In this document: positions 36,101 to 45,900 of the stretch, one piece after another
How the letters are laid out: every line of letters starts with the position of its first letter
How positions within the stretch are numbered: the first letter of the stretch is position 1
NCBI GenBank assembly: GCA_964023275.1
Contig: OZ029916.1
Coordinates: 45,355,304 to 45,419,303 of the forward strand
Direction of reading: 5' to 3'
Length of the DNA: 64,000 bases
DNA from: Norana najaformis
Lineage: Eukaryota; Annelida; Clitellata; Crassiclitellata; Hormogastridae
The notes under the pieces: generated by a model
What the model saw: the letters and a program-made list of their open reading frames with translations, nothing else
Databases searched by the model: none
Told to the model about the DNA's origin: nothing
Program-made: the position numbers and the translations under genes

Positions 36101-36373
36101 CATTCCCAATTAATATGCAACGAAGCCAAACGTGGTGGCCAGTAGCTGATTCGTAACAAACAAAGGCAGAAAAGTGCTTAATCCTACGGATATCGTGGAA
36201 GTAGTAGTGAACAGACCTATATAGAAAATTAATGTGTTCTCTGAACGACAGGTTAGAACCCGGTTTATTCGTCCGAAATTTTGGGCATGACTTGACGTTT
36301 TTTCCTAAGTAATCAAAACTCGCGCAATAAATGATCCCGCGAAATATCTACTCAGCCACCAAAGACTCACCAT
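27119..36373 (-). CDS. GPX4: phospholipid hydroperoxide glutathione peroxidase, copy A (selenoprotein)
   Basis: Reduces lipid hydroperoxides with glutathione. Six exons on the minus strand: ATG 36371-36373, 33239-33339, 32478-32625, 30202-30350, 28565-28649 and 27119-27151, all GT-AG and in phase, giving 172 residues, close to the 170 of cytosolic GPX4. Family motifs seen: [20 protein letters not shown]-Sec-[31 protein letters not shown] and IKWNF. The catalytic set is complete: Sec48 (TGA 32586-32588), Gln84, Trp138, Asn139. No signal peptide is visible in this isoform, so it is probably cytosolic. The second coding exon has no Met, which supports the isolated ATG exon as the start. Intron 3 carries an RTE LINE and an LTR-like block; intron 5 carries a CR1/L2 LINE. 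The candidate SECIS lies at 26940-27000. A TGA read as a stop would end the protein at residue 47, but conservation beyond it argues for Sec. Confidence 0.95.
27600..27838 (+). mobile_element. CR1/L2-type LINE 3' end in intron 5 of copy A
   Basis: Family 3' UTR from the CTATCTTGCCGCTCCAG block to the ATTACAATTG tail. The sequence just beyond the tail (GGTTGATTCGCCAGTCCACC) is the same as beyond the LINE at 41140-41685 in copy B, so the insertion predates the A/B split. Confidence 0.8.
28000..28090 (-). repeat. tRNA-like SINE fragment (family S5)
   Basis: The same CAGCAGGTGCAAATCC...AATCGTTGGATTA segment recurs at 31715-31810, 41845-41935, 44185-44260 and 56070-56150. In the last two the minus strand has an intact GGGTTCGAGCC B-box-like motif. 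Confidence 0.5.
28315..28430 (-). repeat. repeat X core in intron of copy A
   Basis: Minus-strand copy with AACTCCGCCACTGCCG, CAAGCCTGGATAAAGGAGGA and ATAAGATGTCGTTAAACATT. It lies downstream of exon 5. A copy at 56350-56450 lies in a different intron of copy C. Confidence 0.6.
29455..29720 (+). repeat. ~20-bp minisatellite in intron 4 of copy A
   Basis: Irregular units of the form GTAGGCTGAGTTG and GTAGGCTTAGTTGGAAT, about a dozen. Absent at the equivalent positions of copies B and C. Confidence 0.75.
29719..30065 (+). mobile_element. possible solo LTR (fossil)
   Basis: Begins TGTGGGATATATATAT and ends AAAGCCACA, so the ends are a TGTGG/CCACA inverted pair. It contains a TATA-like GACTATAAAG and an AATAAATGAATAAAT tract in LTR order. 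No convincing target duplication was seen and no coding region is attached. The equivalent site is empty in copies B and C, so it arrived after the units separated. Confidence 0.4.
30382..31126 (+). mobile_element. RTE-type LINE, 5'-truncated, inserted in copy A
   Basis: Encodes the C-terminal part of an RTE-clade reverse transcriptase: [34 protein letters not shown], then after a stop and a frameshift [34 protein letters not shown] and [14 protein letters not shown]. The 3' tail is AAGAAGAAG. It is flanked by near-identical copies of AATCTAAC(C)TTTT at 30369-30381 and 31127-31138, a target duplication. It sits about 30 bp upstream of exon 4 in the transcript sense and is missing from B and C. 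Confidence 0.88.
31715..31810 (-). repeat. S5 tRNA-like fragment in intron 3 of copy A
   Basis: GTCAGCTCAGCAGGCGCGAA and CCACAATCGTGAGTTACAGA, matching the S5 family in the same intron of copies B (44185-44260) and C (56070-56150). Confidence 0.5.
32586..32588 (-). other. selenocysteine TGA codon, GPX copy A
   Basis: In-frame TGA between GAA and GGT, at the position of the catalytic selenocysteine of vertebrate GPX4. The reading frame and family similarity continue for 124 codons beyond it. Confidence 0.93.
32838..33150 (+). repeat. dispersed repeat in intron 2 of copy A
   Basis: Contains TATAGCACCTCCTCAAGAGA, ATGGTTTTCGAGTGTT, CCTATTCCAGAAATTG and CAGCAAAGCTTCTG. The translated [12 protein letters not shown] stretch is a remnant typical of this kind of repeat, not a host exon. 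Equivalents lie at 47038-47260 (B) and 57400-57625 (C). Confidence 0.55.
34625..34912 (+). mobile_element. CR1/L2-type LINE 3' end in intron 1 of copy A
   Basis: Coding end (CTTTCATTCAAAACTGCAAC, CTCTTCGACAAGTCCTAT) plus diverged 3' UTR, ending ACAAATACGATTATATTG. It is shared with copies B (49010-49102) and C (59395-59702), so it is older than all three units. Confidence 0.75.
35020..35095 (-). mobile_element. tRNA-derived SINE fragment (family S3), copy A
   Basis: The minus strand has GGGGTGCGCTAGAAGAAAGA at the head and GGGGGTTTGAATCCCC as a B-box-like arm. Orthologue of the better preserved 49205-49290 copy in unit B. Confidence 0.6.
35785..35932 (-). mobile_element. tRNA-derived SINE (family S2), copy A
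   Basis: The minus strand carries GAGCCTCC preceded by an arm with TACGGGTTCGAG and an anticodon-like stem CTCGGCTTGTAACGCGGAG. Orthologue of 49940-50115. Confidence 0.6.
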
Positions 36374-36425
36374 CGGAGTTCTTGTAACTTTTGTCTTTCT
36401 GTTCGGCAAACTGAGTTTGTTCTAA
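36371..36425 (-). other. 5' leader and ATG exon, GPX copy A
   Basis: The minus strand reads TTTGCCGAACAGAAAGAC, then CAAGAACTCCG, then ATG directly followed by the donor GTGAGT. The leader and donor are conserved at 51509-51565 and 63604-63660. The true transcription start is unknown; an AAATAAATTAG stretch just upstream is the nearest TATA-like sequence. Confidence 0.75.
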
Positions 36426-36639
36426 TTTATTTAAACAAATAAATAGGCCTAAAATATTGATCCTTGTCTTGCTGTATAATAACTCTAATGACAAGACCAG
36501 TAATCCAGCCTGCTATAACAATCTCCTTAGTGCTCTACTGAGGACACAGCACATAATGGGTCTACCTATCAATACGATAACTCGACCTGTAGTGGTGGCA
36601 CTGGCGATAACGTTATGACTGACGACTGATCAATGATTA

Positions 36640-36855
36640 AGTTATATATATATATATATGTATTAGCCTTATGGGAACTATATATATATGATTGAGTTGT
36701 GTATATATAAATGTATTAGTCTTATGGGAACTATATATATATATACAACTCAATCATTGATCAGTCAGTTATAATACAATAAGACTAATACATATATATA
36801 TATATTAGTCTTATGGGAACTATATATATATATAGTTCCCATAAGACTAATACAA
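36640..36855. repeat. AT-rich palindromes upstream of GPX copy A
   Basis: A perfect 50-bp palindrome at 36803-36852 (arm TATTAGTCTTATGGGAAC plus TATATAT). It is preceded by further inverted pairs of the same words, including TGATTGAGTTGT against ACAACTCAATCA. It begins about 270 bp upstream of the ATG. Confidence 0.9.
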
Positions 36856-37054
36856 GACATCACAATAGTGCTTTAATTAACTAACTTGGAGGTAATGGCA
36901 AATAAACTCCTTGAAGCTAGCAATCTGCAATTGCTAGCTGACACTTTACTGTAAAATCATATAAAAGGCCGTTTGAAAGGCTGCTGAAACAAATGTCGTC
37001 TGTGACCCCTAAACGTGTGGTCCTTTTGGAGGCGTGGGTCGGTGATAGCTCGAA

Positions 37055-37190
37055 GTCGTAATCTCAAGAATTTCTAAAGCGCTACTTTAAAGCTATATAA
37101 GCGCAGGTTACCATTTTATTCACGAGCGCTACGTTAAATCAGAGGTGTTATCATAAGATGCCATGAGGACACCAAATGTGTTTGCAACAA
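37055..37190 (-). mobile_element. LINE 3' end, second subfamily, between A and B
   Basis: CGTAATCTCAAGAATTTCTA and GCGCTACTTTAAAGCTA, then ATGCCATGAGGACACC. The same element lies at 52035-52330 between B and C, where its middle part is better kept; a few more bases of it reappear near 37510-37570. Confidence 0.65.
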
Positions 37191-37194
37191 TGTG

Positions 37195-37445
37195 GACACG
37201 ACCACTACATAAATGTAGATGCAACACAAATGTAGACCTTTCTAGTACATAAATGTAGATGCCGCACCACATAAGTGTAGACATTAACATTACATAAATA
37301 AGATGCCGCACCACATAAATGTATAGATAGCACTATATTTATGTAGACATATTCTTGTTACATAAATGTAACCAAAATGCAACATTGATGTAGACCTCTT
37401 TCTCTACACAAGTGTTACAATTTGTGTCTACACTAGTGCAGACTG
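37195..37445 (+). repeat. irregular ACATAAATGTAGA tandem tract
   Basis: About seven loosely spaced units around CACATAAATGTAGATGC. Missing from the equivalent B/C interval, so it expanded after duplication. Confidence 0.65.
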
Positions 37446-37962
37446 TCGAGTCGTCTACAAAAGTGTTGCATAGAAGTAGATCGATTCTCTTCACAATTTT
37501 TTAGAGAGTTTAGGTTGACAACATTGGGAAGGCGAGTATTGGATGAATCGTAGTCCAATTGCTTTAAAAGGTTAGACTTAAGTTTTGAATGGAATGTATA
37601 AAGAGTAATAAATAGAAGACTTGAGAAAGTTGGTGACCTACAGTTCTAAGGAGTAGAAGAACGAGAATTTGGTAGCTAATGTATTTGTAGGCCTAATTGT
37701 CGTGTAAAACCAAAGTGAGTTTACCAAGAGCGCCAAATATAATATGCCACATAAATTCGTAATCAATTTAAAAACCAGGGGTTGTCAACTGGAATTTATG
37801 CACACTGGCATCAAATTTCATGTTACCTACTGTTTAATCTAAGATGTTTAGAAGTAGTTTTGTGAATCGATCCTTTTTGCTTATATTTAGTTGTGCATGT
37901 CCGTCTAGTTTATTTTGACCGTAATGTAATCTAGTTCAAATAAATGTAAATGTATATGTCTT

Positions 37963-38370
37963 TCTATAGCGACCGTATGGTCTCGACCCTGCTAATTTTT
38001 CAATAAATTTATCGGGTAAGATCAATATGTAGGCCTATCTAATCGATCTATACAATGTAATGCACTGCGCTTGTCAGATGCTAATAAAGGCTACTTACTT
38101 ACTTAACTGCCGTTCCCATATAAACGTAAATGTACACATTTTTATTTTGCGTCTGTATGGCCTCGAACCTGCTCAATTTTCAAAGATTTGAGGGGACGAG
38201 ATCCTTCACCACCGCTCCCCATTTGAATGGGCGCCACGTCATTCAAGGTCCCCGTGTGTGTACCGTGCTAGCCGGAGATTAAACCCTCTGAAATAAGCAA
38301 TGATCGGTATGCGAACCGGGATCCTAATGCACAGCATCCAGCGCTTAACTTGATATCAAACTCAAAGATC
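37963..38370 (-). mobile_element. S1 SINE copies between A and B
   Basis: A tail fragment at 37963-38030 (TATAGCGACCGTATGGTCTC) and a longer copy at 38140-38370 (GTCTGTATGGCCTCGAACCT, GAATGGGCGCCACGTCATTC, GAACCGGGATCCTAATGCAC). Both are repeated at 52655-52720 and 52835-52995. Confidence 0.65.
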
Positions 38371-39380
38371 TGACAGCCACGTTCGTTCTTCCACAGAAGG
38401 CCGGCCACCAGTGGCACAATTTGGGCCGGCTTTGAGTCCAATAGACCTAATTATAACTGTCTGAGTGGTGAATCCATCGCAGTGAGAGTAGGCTATCTTA
38501 TAAACTCCGGATTTCAAAGGTTTTATCTGCGATTCCTTTTACTTAGGAACGCCTCATGCACTTTCACCAACACTTCAAAACGTTTCCGGGTTGGGCTGGG
38601 AGCGACTCCGAATTTATATCTTGAAGGGGCAATGTTCAAAGCCTTTTAATGAATGACGATTGTGAGGGTCTTACTTGCTTACTGATACAGGCTGCACATG
38701 TAATTAAAACGTAAATGTACTTAGACCGAGGGTATCTGCATACTGGTTGTTGTAGTTGATTTTATAGCTTTGTTCTGGCTCAGAAATTCACAAGGCTTTT
38801 TTAAGTTTTGTTGTACATATGGCTTTTAATAAAGTTTTCAATTTTCAAGCTGCTAATGATAATTAAAATCTATGAAATCCATAGAAAAGTGAACATTCAG
38901 AGCATTTACATAGCATCCACTTCGAACATTATCTCCTCAAAGTCAATGAAATACTGTATTGGTGAAAGATGCATCTACCACTCCGTGGCCAGAAGGATAT
39001 GCAGTTCCAGTAGGAGGCCATTCCAAGTGAAGGTCCAACCAGTTAGAAAACCTGAGCAAGTCATGAAATTCTGACAAAAGTAAGGAAGAAATACCCTGAA
39101 ATATGTCAACAAAATTTGTGTGGCACCACATTAGATCATCACAGTTTGCAAACGACTAAACTAAAACCTCAAAAAATTTTCTGTGAAGTTAAATACGGCC
39201 TTGTTTACTTGGTCTCCCACCTTTGTAAACTTCTGTCAGTGATTTCAAAAGATAACTAAATTACTAGTAGGCCTACACGTAAATTATACATGGATATGAG
39301 CTGGAAAGCTATGCCCTCGCTGAGCCATAAAACTTATTACACACGTCTGTTGTGGAATTTGTAAACTGAAAACATATTAA
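38371..39380. other. intergenic between GPX A and B
   Basis: No gene. This stretch is closely matched by 53020-54040 and is part of the duplicated unit. Small open frames shared by both copies do not resemble any known protein. Confidence 0.5.
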
Positions 39381-39735
39381 TATTTGTAAAAACTAACCAT
39401 ATTTATGTTTAAAGAATAAGTCACCTGATAAAGCAGATTATTAGAAAGGAAATGTTTTAAAGCTTTTACAAAACTAAGGCTGTAATACTGTTCGTATAAA
39501 TAAAGTTTTGCAAAAACGTTACTCATTTTTTCTTAATGTTGTCTGTTGTCAGAGAAACAGCTGAAAAGTTATGATTCTAACTATACTTTAGCACAAAAAA
39601 TCTAATTTTCAAGATTGGGATTCAAATGAAGCCTTAAAAAATGATGAATTTCAATCACAAAACTGTGGATGCCGTAAATTGTACAAATGTATCTATTTAA
39701 CTTATGAAAATGCTTTCACAATGTAAACTTCATGC

Positions 39736-39741
39736 TTTATT
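39736..39741 (-). terminator. polyadenylation signal, GPX copy B
   Basis: AATAAA on the minus strand, about 246 bp after the stop codon of copy B, in the same context as in A and C. Confidence 0.75.
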
Positions 39742-39816
39742 GAGAAATGTTCTCATGGCACAGTCGAGTCAGACGCAGATGAGCCCATTATTCCTGTCAG
39801 ACGAGGTACGACACAA

Positions 39817-39863
39817 TTTCTGATCTGCTCCACCCGTGAAGGGTTTAAGGGCAAAGTCATCAT
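39817..39863 (-). promoter_or_regulatory. SECIS-like element, GPX copy B
   Basis: Same architecture as in copy A (ATGA, TGACTTTGCCC, AAA, CCC/GGG mini-stem, GGAGCAGATCA, GAAA). One base in the 3' arm differs from A and C: GGTCA is GATCA here, which turns a C-G pair into a C-A mismatch. The change may weaken the element. Confidence 0.6.
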
Positions 39864-39986
39864 AAAGTCGACAGAAAAGACGGCTCGTTTCCCTGGAACA
39901 TCGCCTGGCCAAGAAAACCTTACTCGAAATAAAATGAAACGCTGAAAAACGCAAAAGTCCTGGTAGATTGCTGATCCCGTATCAAC

Positions 39987-42900
39987 CTACCAATACTTTT
40001 CAAAGTCCTCCTTTATCTTCTGAAAACAAGCAAGCCGATAAACAAACAATATAATTTATTTTAAACTGAGGTAATAAGTAAGGTAAATAAAGCTCCAATG
40101 CCTCATAGTGCATCATAGTGAAGGTGCCAAACAACAATGTAATTTATGTCACACGGAAATGACATGTTTTAAATACTTGAAGACCACTGCCTTTCAGATA
40201 TCCCCAAGAGGCAGCCATGGGTACGTATTGTTAGCATATGCATTTTCTTAGCCTTGGCATACGACAGCAGGTGGATAGTCTTCTCCCTTGCCATCTGATC
40301 ATTGCGCTAAAAATGTGAGGTTGACGCACATTTTATAGCCATGTTACTAAGGTGGCAAGAGTAGACAGAAATACTGAAATATGTTTCTGTACCAGAAGGA
40401 TTTCAAAGTAGTCCTTAAACACTAACTTTGTAACAGAAAACAACAACAAATTGAAAATTCGTAGTTGCATTACGGCGTCATAATCTTATATAATTATCTT
40501 ATATTATATTATTGTATTTTTTATTATAATGTTATGTTTTATGGCTTAATTGTATACTTACGTATCCTATGTTTACATTTAGTTAGCTACAATAATGTGG
40601 TACGCGATAGTCCAGTGGTTCGCATGCTCCACTGTCAGTCGAAAGGTTGGGGATCTAATCCACGAAGGGCTGCAATTTGTTTCGATATTTTGCCTCCAAT
40701 TGCTCCCCGGAGCCAACTCAGCTATAATGAGTATACTGAACACTGTCATTGGAAAGATCAGGTGGCGCAGGAGGGCTGTCCACCCACCTTCAAATGCCGA
40801 GGCTAAGCAAAACAAAGTTGCAAACATCTCATACCAATGGCCGCCTGCTCTTCTTCCAATCTTCTATTTACAATTCACACATACAACGTTGTAAGGTTCT
40901 TAAATGTACCATACATGTGTTCAAATACACTAAAACATACAAAACTCAAAACAAACATTAAAACATACATATTTTAATCAGCTAATGTAATTCTTAGTGA
41001 CTAATAAATGTAGAAGTACATAATTCTATGCACGGGTTGCAGTCTAAGCTAGTCTGCTTTCCGTTCACTTTATCCAGGCCGTAAATTCACCCACACCAAA
41101 AATTAATTTATCTGAGCGAATAGTAGAAAGTCCTATGATTTACCTACACCTCTTAAATTCCGCAACCATCCTGTCTTCGTCAGTTGTTTACAATACAACC
41201 ACTCCGTTCAACCCTCTCACTTCATGCCCTAACACTTCTGCGCCCTCCAGCTAACTCATCCTTAAAATTTGGAAATCGCCTAATAGCCATAGCTGCCCCA
41301 CTCCTCTGAATAAACTTATGCCAGAATTACGACGATTATCTGACCCATTATACGAACTCAGCAACACTTCACCCCTTGCAATCTCTGCTCAAGTCTTTCA
41401 GTCAAAACTAAAAACACTTCTCTTCCACAGATCCTACCCTGATTCCTGCTGTTCTCCTTATCTCTCTTGCCGCTCCAATTACAAACACTATCCACCATAG
41501 CAGTCTGATTGCTGTCTACCAGACCCTTGGATCTTGATCAGGTCTGACATTCGTTAGGCTGGCTGATCTTTCTGGTCAATCAGCCTAACGATTTTGTTTT
41601 GACTGAGCATCTCTGAATAAGCTGGTTCCCGCGACTTAACTTTCGTTGGGCGCAGCAGAAATCTCGAATTTACGATTACGATTGGGTTGATTCGCCAGTC
41701 CACCCAACACAACATCATGCTTTTCAAGTCGTTGGACATCTAAATTGAATGGTTGATTTGTTTATTTATCTGTTAGTTATTTACCGCATTTCTTATGCGC
41801 ACAATGTCAGTAAATCTGAATCCGAGCCACGAGACAAGCGTTTGCAAAAACTAATCCAGGCTCATTACACGAAGTCCGTTCAGCAGGTGCAAATCCGCAA
41901 TCGTTGGATTATAGGTACAGTGTGCTACTGAACAGACCATCACGCCACTCAATAATAATAACCCAAACACTGATGCATTCCAAAGGAATGTCTCTACATT
42001 GCGTCATCTTGTGTCCACAAAATGTGCATGCACGCTTTTTCTATGTAGCCTTCACCATACTTACTTTCAATGAATTTATCGAGTAAGATCCTTTAACACT
42101 GCTGCTTGTGTGAATTTATCGAGTAAGATCCTTTAACACTGCTGCTTGTGTGAAAGGGTGCCACGCAAATTAGCTCCCCATTTATGGGCAGTGCTATCTT
42201 AAGAAGCAAGTCTCACGTTGCTATCTGGACCTTTCATGATTGCTAATGCTGGTCTGCTAGCACTTCTGAGCGCATGTCTGGAATGCATGCAGCATAAATG
42301 CACAGAAATGACAGCAGTGTTACTGAAAAAGTAGATATAGACTGAAAAAATAAATAAAACTCACAAACGGTTCGACGTTTGGAGCATAGCGTGCAACTGG
42401 AATACCTTCCTTGTTTACCAGGAACTTCGTGAAATTCCACTCGATGTAGCTGGCAAACAGAAAAGTTCAGTTGTAATCCTCTTCACAAATTCTGAATTTC
42501 TTCAGTCGAAGAAAAACTGAGATAGACGGCTTTTTAAAAGCACGAAAAGCAAAATCACTAGGCTGACAACTGAAAGTCGGCCGACTTGGTAGTGGAGCAG
42601 CAGGACATGTTATGTAAGATTGAACTGTAGCTGAAAAAGCATTTATATAGCATCATTCAAAGTTACAAGTACAAACACTATGTCTGTTGTTGCTTCTGGA
42701 CTCTTAGTGCAAACATTGAGTTTGGAGTGTAGTTGGATACATGGTCTTTGGATTTGCCGTAGACCTTCAAGATTCTAGTGCAGAGAATTATTAAACTAAA
42801 TCAAATTCAAACACTGCATTCATGTCCGCAGCAGCTCTTTCAAAATATGCCTGTCTATCAGACGATCGATCATTTCTCCACTAAGTTCTTCGATAGTCTT

Positions 42901-45900
42901 TCTCTTGCCATACCTCGAATGAACACTGCTCTTGGTGGCAGGTCTTTTTCTGTTGCTGGCTCAGTGCTCTGGAATACACATCTATAATCTACTCTTTCTG
43001 ATGTGTAATACAAGTCATGTCTTTCCGTTCTTGACTCCAGATGTTTTTGTTTCAGCATGCCTATCCTTATTGGGCTACCTTGCTGTATCATTGTTGCACC
43101 TTAACCCACACAAGTCAAAAATGTTGGGGCAAGAAACAAACAAGATCAAATATATTAAAAACAAGGTAAAGACAGTAGGTAGCCGATTATATCCTGCATC
43201 GAAGCCAAATTGGCTTAGTTTGATAGTGTCTTGCTTCTGAAAGTCACGGTAACTCATAGAAGGAGGGAATGACCCTTGAAAATGACCGGATTGCGAGCAA
43301 GTTTTGGATTTCCCCTGACCAGTATGTATTGTTTTAATAAAACTATTAAAAGTTCGAAGATTAGATTAGATTCTTAAATCAAAGAAGCACTACTCAGTGG
43401 CCATGGTCGACAGGTGTACAATGAATAAATCATCGTTTACCTCAAAATAATACCACTAATGAAACTTACTGCCCCGCTGTTCCGCGTTGCTTCATCTTGA
43501 GATACTTCCACAGGGGATCGGCATTTCCACCGTTGACCTCAATCGTAGAGAACAGGTCGAACTTGAAGTAGTATCTTCCGAATATAAATTTCGCCTCCTA
43601 TCAAATCAAAATCGACATTCCAACTATTCATAAGCCAGTTTTCGAACTCGACTCCTGAGGCATAATACGCTTTGTTCTTTCTACCATACATTTTTATTAT
43701 TTTGGACAGGAATGATCCTGCAAGAATGAGAAATTATGTTATGATATGTCTGTTAGCAGATATTTCTAAAATCATACCTCGTCATAGCTGTCTCTGAAGG
43801 CGGTGGTGCTATAGCGCTGAAAACAGATGGAAGGGCATTAGTTTTATTAACCTATCGAGTAAGATAGTGTCTTAACACATTGTAAGTGATCAAAGGGCAT
43901 AAAATGACTGAAAAGAAAATTACAATTCACAGGCCAAGCCACCTTTGGTATAGTTTTAACGAACACAGCTCCACATTGCGAACTTAGAAGAACTGCACAC
44001 GCATGAATTGTTAATGACATCATTTTCTTAGCCTCAGAATGTCAAGCCACTTGTCTCTCTCACCATATACTGTAATCTCCCAATGACAGAAAACCCATTT
44101 TATTTATTTGGATTTATTGAAACTTTTACTCAAGTAATATTAATTATTCTGAGGAACTAGACAAGTCAGCACAAACATTCTGTCCAGGGTTGCTACATGG
44201 AGTCTGCTCAGCAGGCTCGAACCCACAATCGTGACCCAGCACGCTACTGAACAGAGTACTATGTCACACTAATAAACTACCGTGTCTCAAAACTGTAGAC
44301 TGAATCTCTATATATATATTCTCGCCATGTTTATCAATTCCACTTGATTTTACTATTGTATGAACTGTACGTATTATGGAGCTATTTATGCGTGTATTAG
44401 AATAAGCGTTTGTGTTGACTAACGTAATTACTCAGTTAAAATACTTGGCCGGCTTAGGACGTTCAAACTAATCAAAATAGCAAGGCCAGCATAGGTTCTA
44501 AAAATATATTAAATACGGGGAACAAAGGATGGTTTTCTGAACTAATTTTACGGGTGATCAACGTGGATGTTGATGGATTATTTTAATCGCAATCTGCCAT
44601 GGTTTGCGAGTCATTACGAATGATATTTCAAACTGATGTTTCGATTGTCAGCCAATCGCGATTTTACTTGTGGGATTTTCGACCAATGGCGATACGTTGC
44701 TATTGGAAGTCGTCAGCCAATGAGGGGACACAGTAGACGCGACTCCTTATCCTTTGTAAACAAATGAGCAGACGAAGATTTCATAGAAGGACTATGAAAT
44801 CGCTACAAGTATTGGTGAAAGAGGCAGACGATAATTTCGGCCAATAGGAAACCTTATGACGATGGAAGATTCGCTGTGAAAACCGTTGAAGTAGTTAGTT
44901 CACGGCTGGATTTTGGACAGGAAAGTCCTCGTTGCGATTCAGCGTGACTCCGAGAAATAAGTGGTCAGTTGCGGACTTGTCAAGTCGAACTGCATTCTCG
45001 AATGATGAGCATATAAAGGCTTATATTTTTACAGGTAATTAACCTGTGTTTCCGTTGTGAAATGACAAAGTTTTTGTCGAGAAACTAACGTCAGAAAGTC
45101 GTGGATTAAGTCCATTAAGTGCGTCGATACGGACTTAGTGGCGTGAGTCGAAAGGCAACAAAGATACCTCGTCTTCAACTCTACAGTGAAACTCCATCTC
45201 GTCAAAGAACCATTCCTTTGGACGGTTACGATTGAATCCATTGGATTCCATTCCTTGAACTGCAAGGAACTAGCTTAATGTACCTACTACGAGAGACATT
45301 TAACCGATGGTCTACAAGGTATGTCGGCGTGGTGAACAGAATTGTTTGCGCAGAGACAACTAGCGGTGAGTGACAATCTAACCATTCCACGTCGATGCAA
45401 ACTCACTACTACTCACAGTGAAACTGTTTCAGACTTTATCAAAGAGTCAGTATACAGAGGTAAAATGGCCATCCAAGCTTGTGGGTGGGTAGAATCATAG
45501 ATTTAGGCTTGATAAGAAGCTGGCCTTAATTAAGAATCAATTAAGATATTGAACTATTTAATATATTGATTGATTTGCAACAAGTGACTTTGTTCATTTT
45601 TATTCAATCATACATTATGATACAAGATGGTAGTGGAAAAATACGAGCTATTGTAATATCATTACAATTTCCGCTAGATATCACATGTTGATTTGAGTCT
45701 GACCTATAATTATCATATCAGGAGACTAAACCCCAATTAACATGTGTATCTACCTACTGGCTAAACAAGCTTGTAGGTACCATGGTGTAATGTAAAGTGA
45801 CTGCAATCTACATGTATAGTCACCAGAACTAGACAAGAGAGTATTAGACACGGGGGTTACAAAAACTGTTCAGCAGAATTTCCCGGAAAAATTCACTGAA

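Larger units (their letters stand above)
26540..39380 (-). repeat. segmental duplication unit A
   Basis: Leftmost of three tandem units that carry a GPX4-like gene and its flanks. It starts near the GATTGTTGGAAAGCAGATAT block that corresponds to 39430 and 54080, and ends where unit B's 3' flank begins. Unit length is about 12.8 kb. Confidence 0.75.

Noticed and set aside
38808-39131. Small open frames conserved between 38808-39131 and 53573-53867
   Set aside because: Similarity is explained by the segmental duplication, frames differ between copies, and no protein family is recognisable.
45029-45265. 78-residue open frame inside the LTR insertion
   Set aside because: Lies within a probable solo LTR, with no retroelement or host domain visible.
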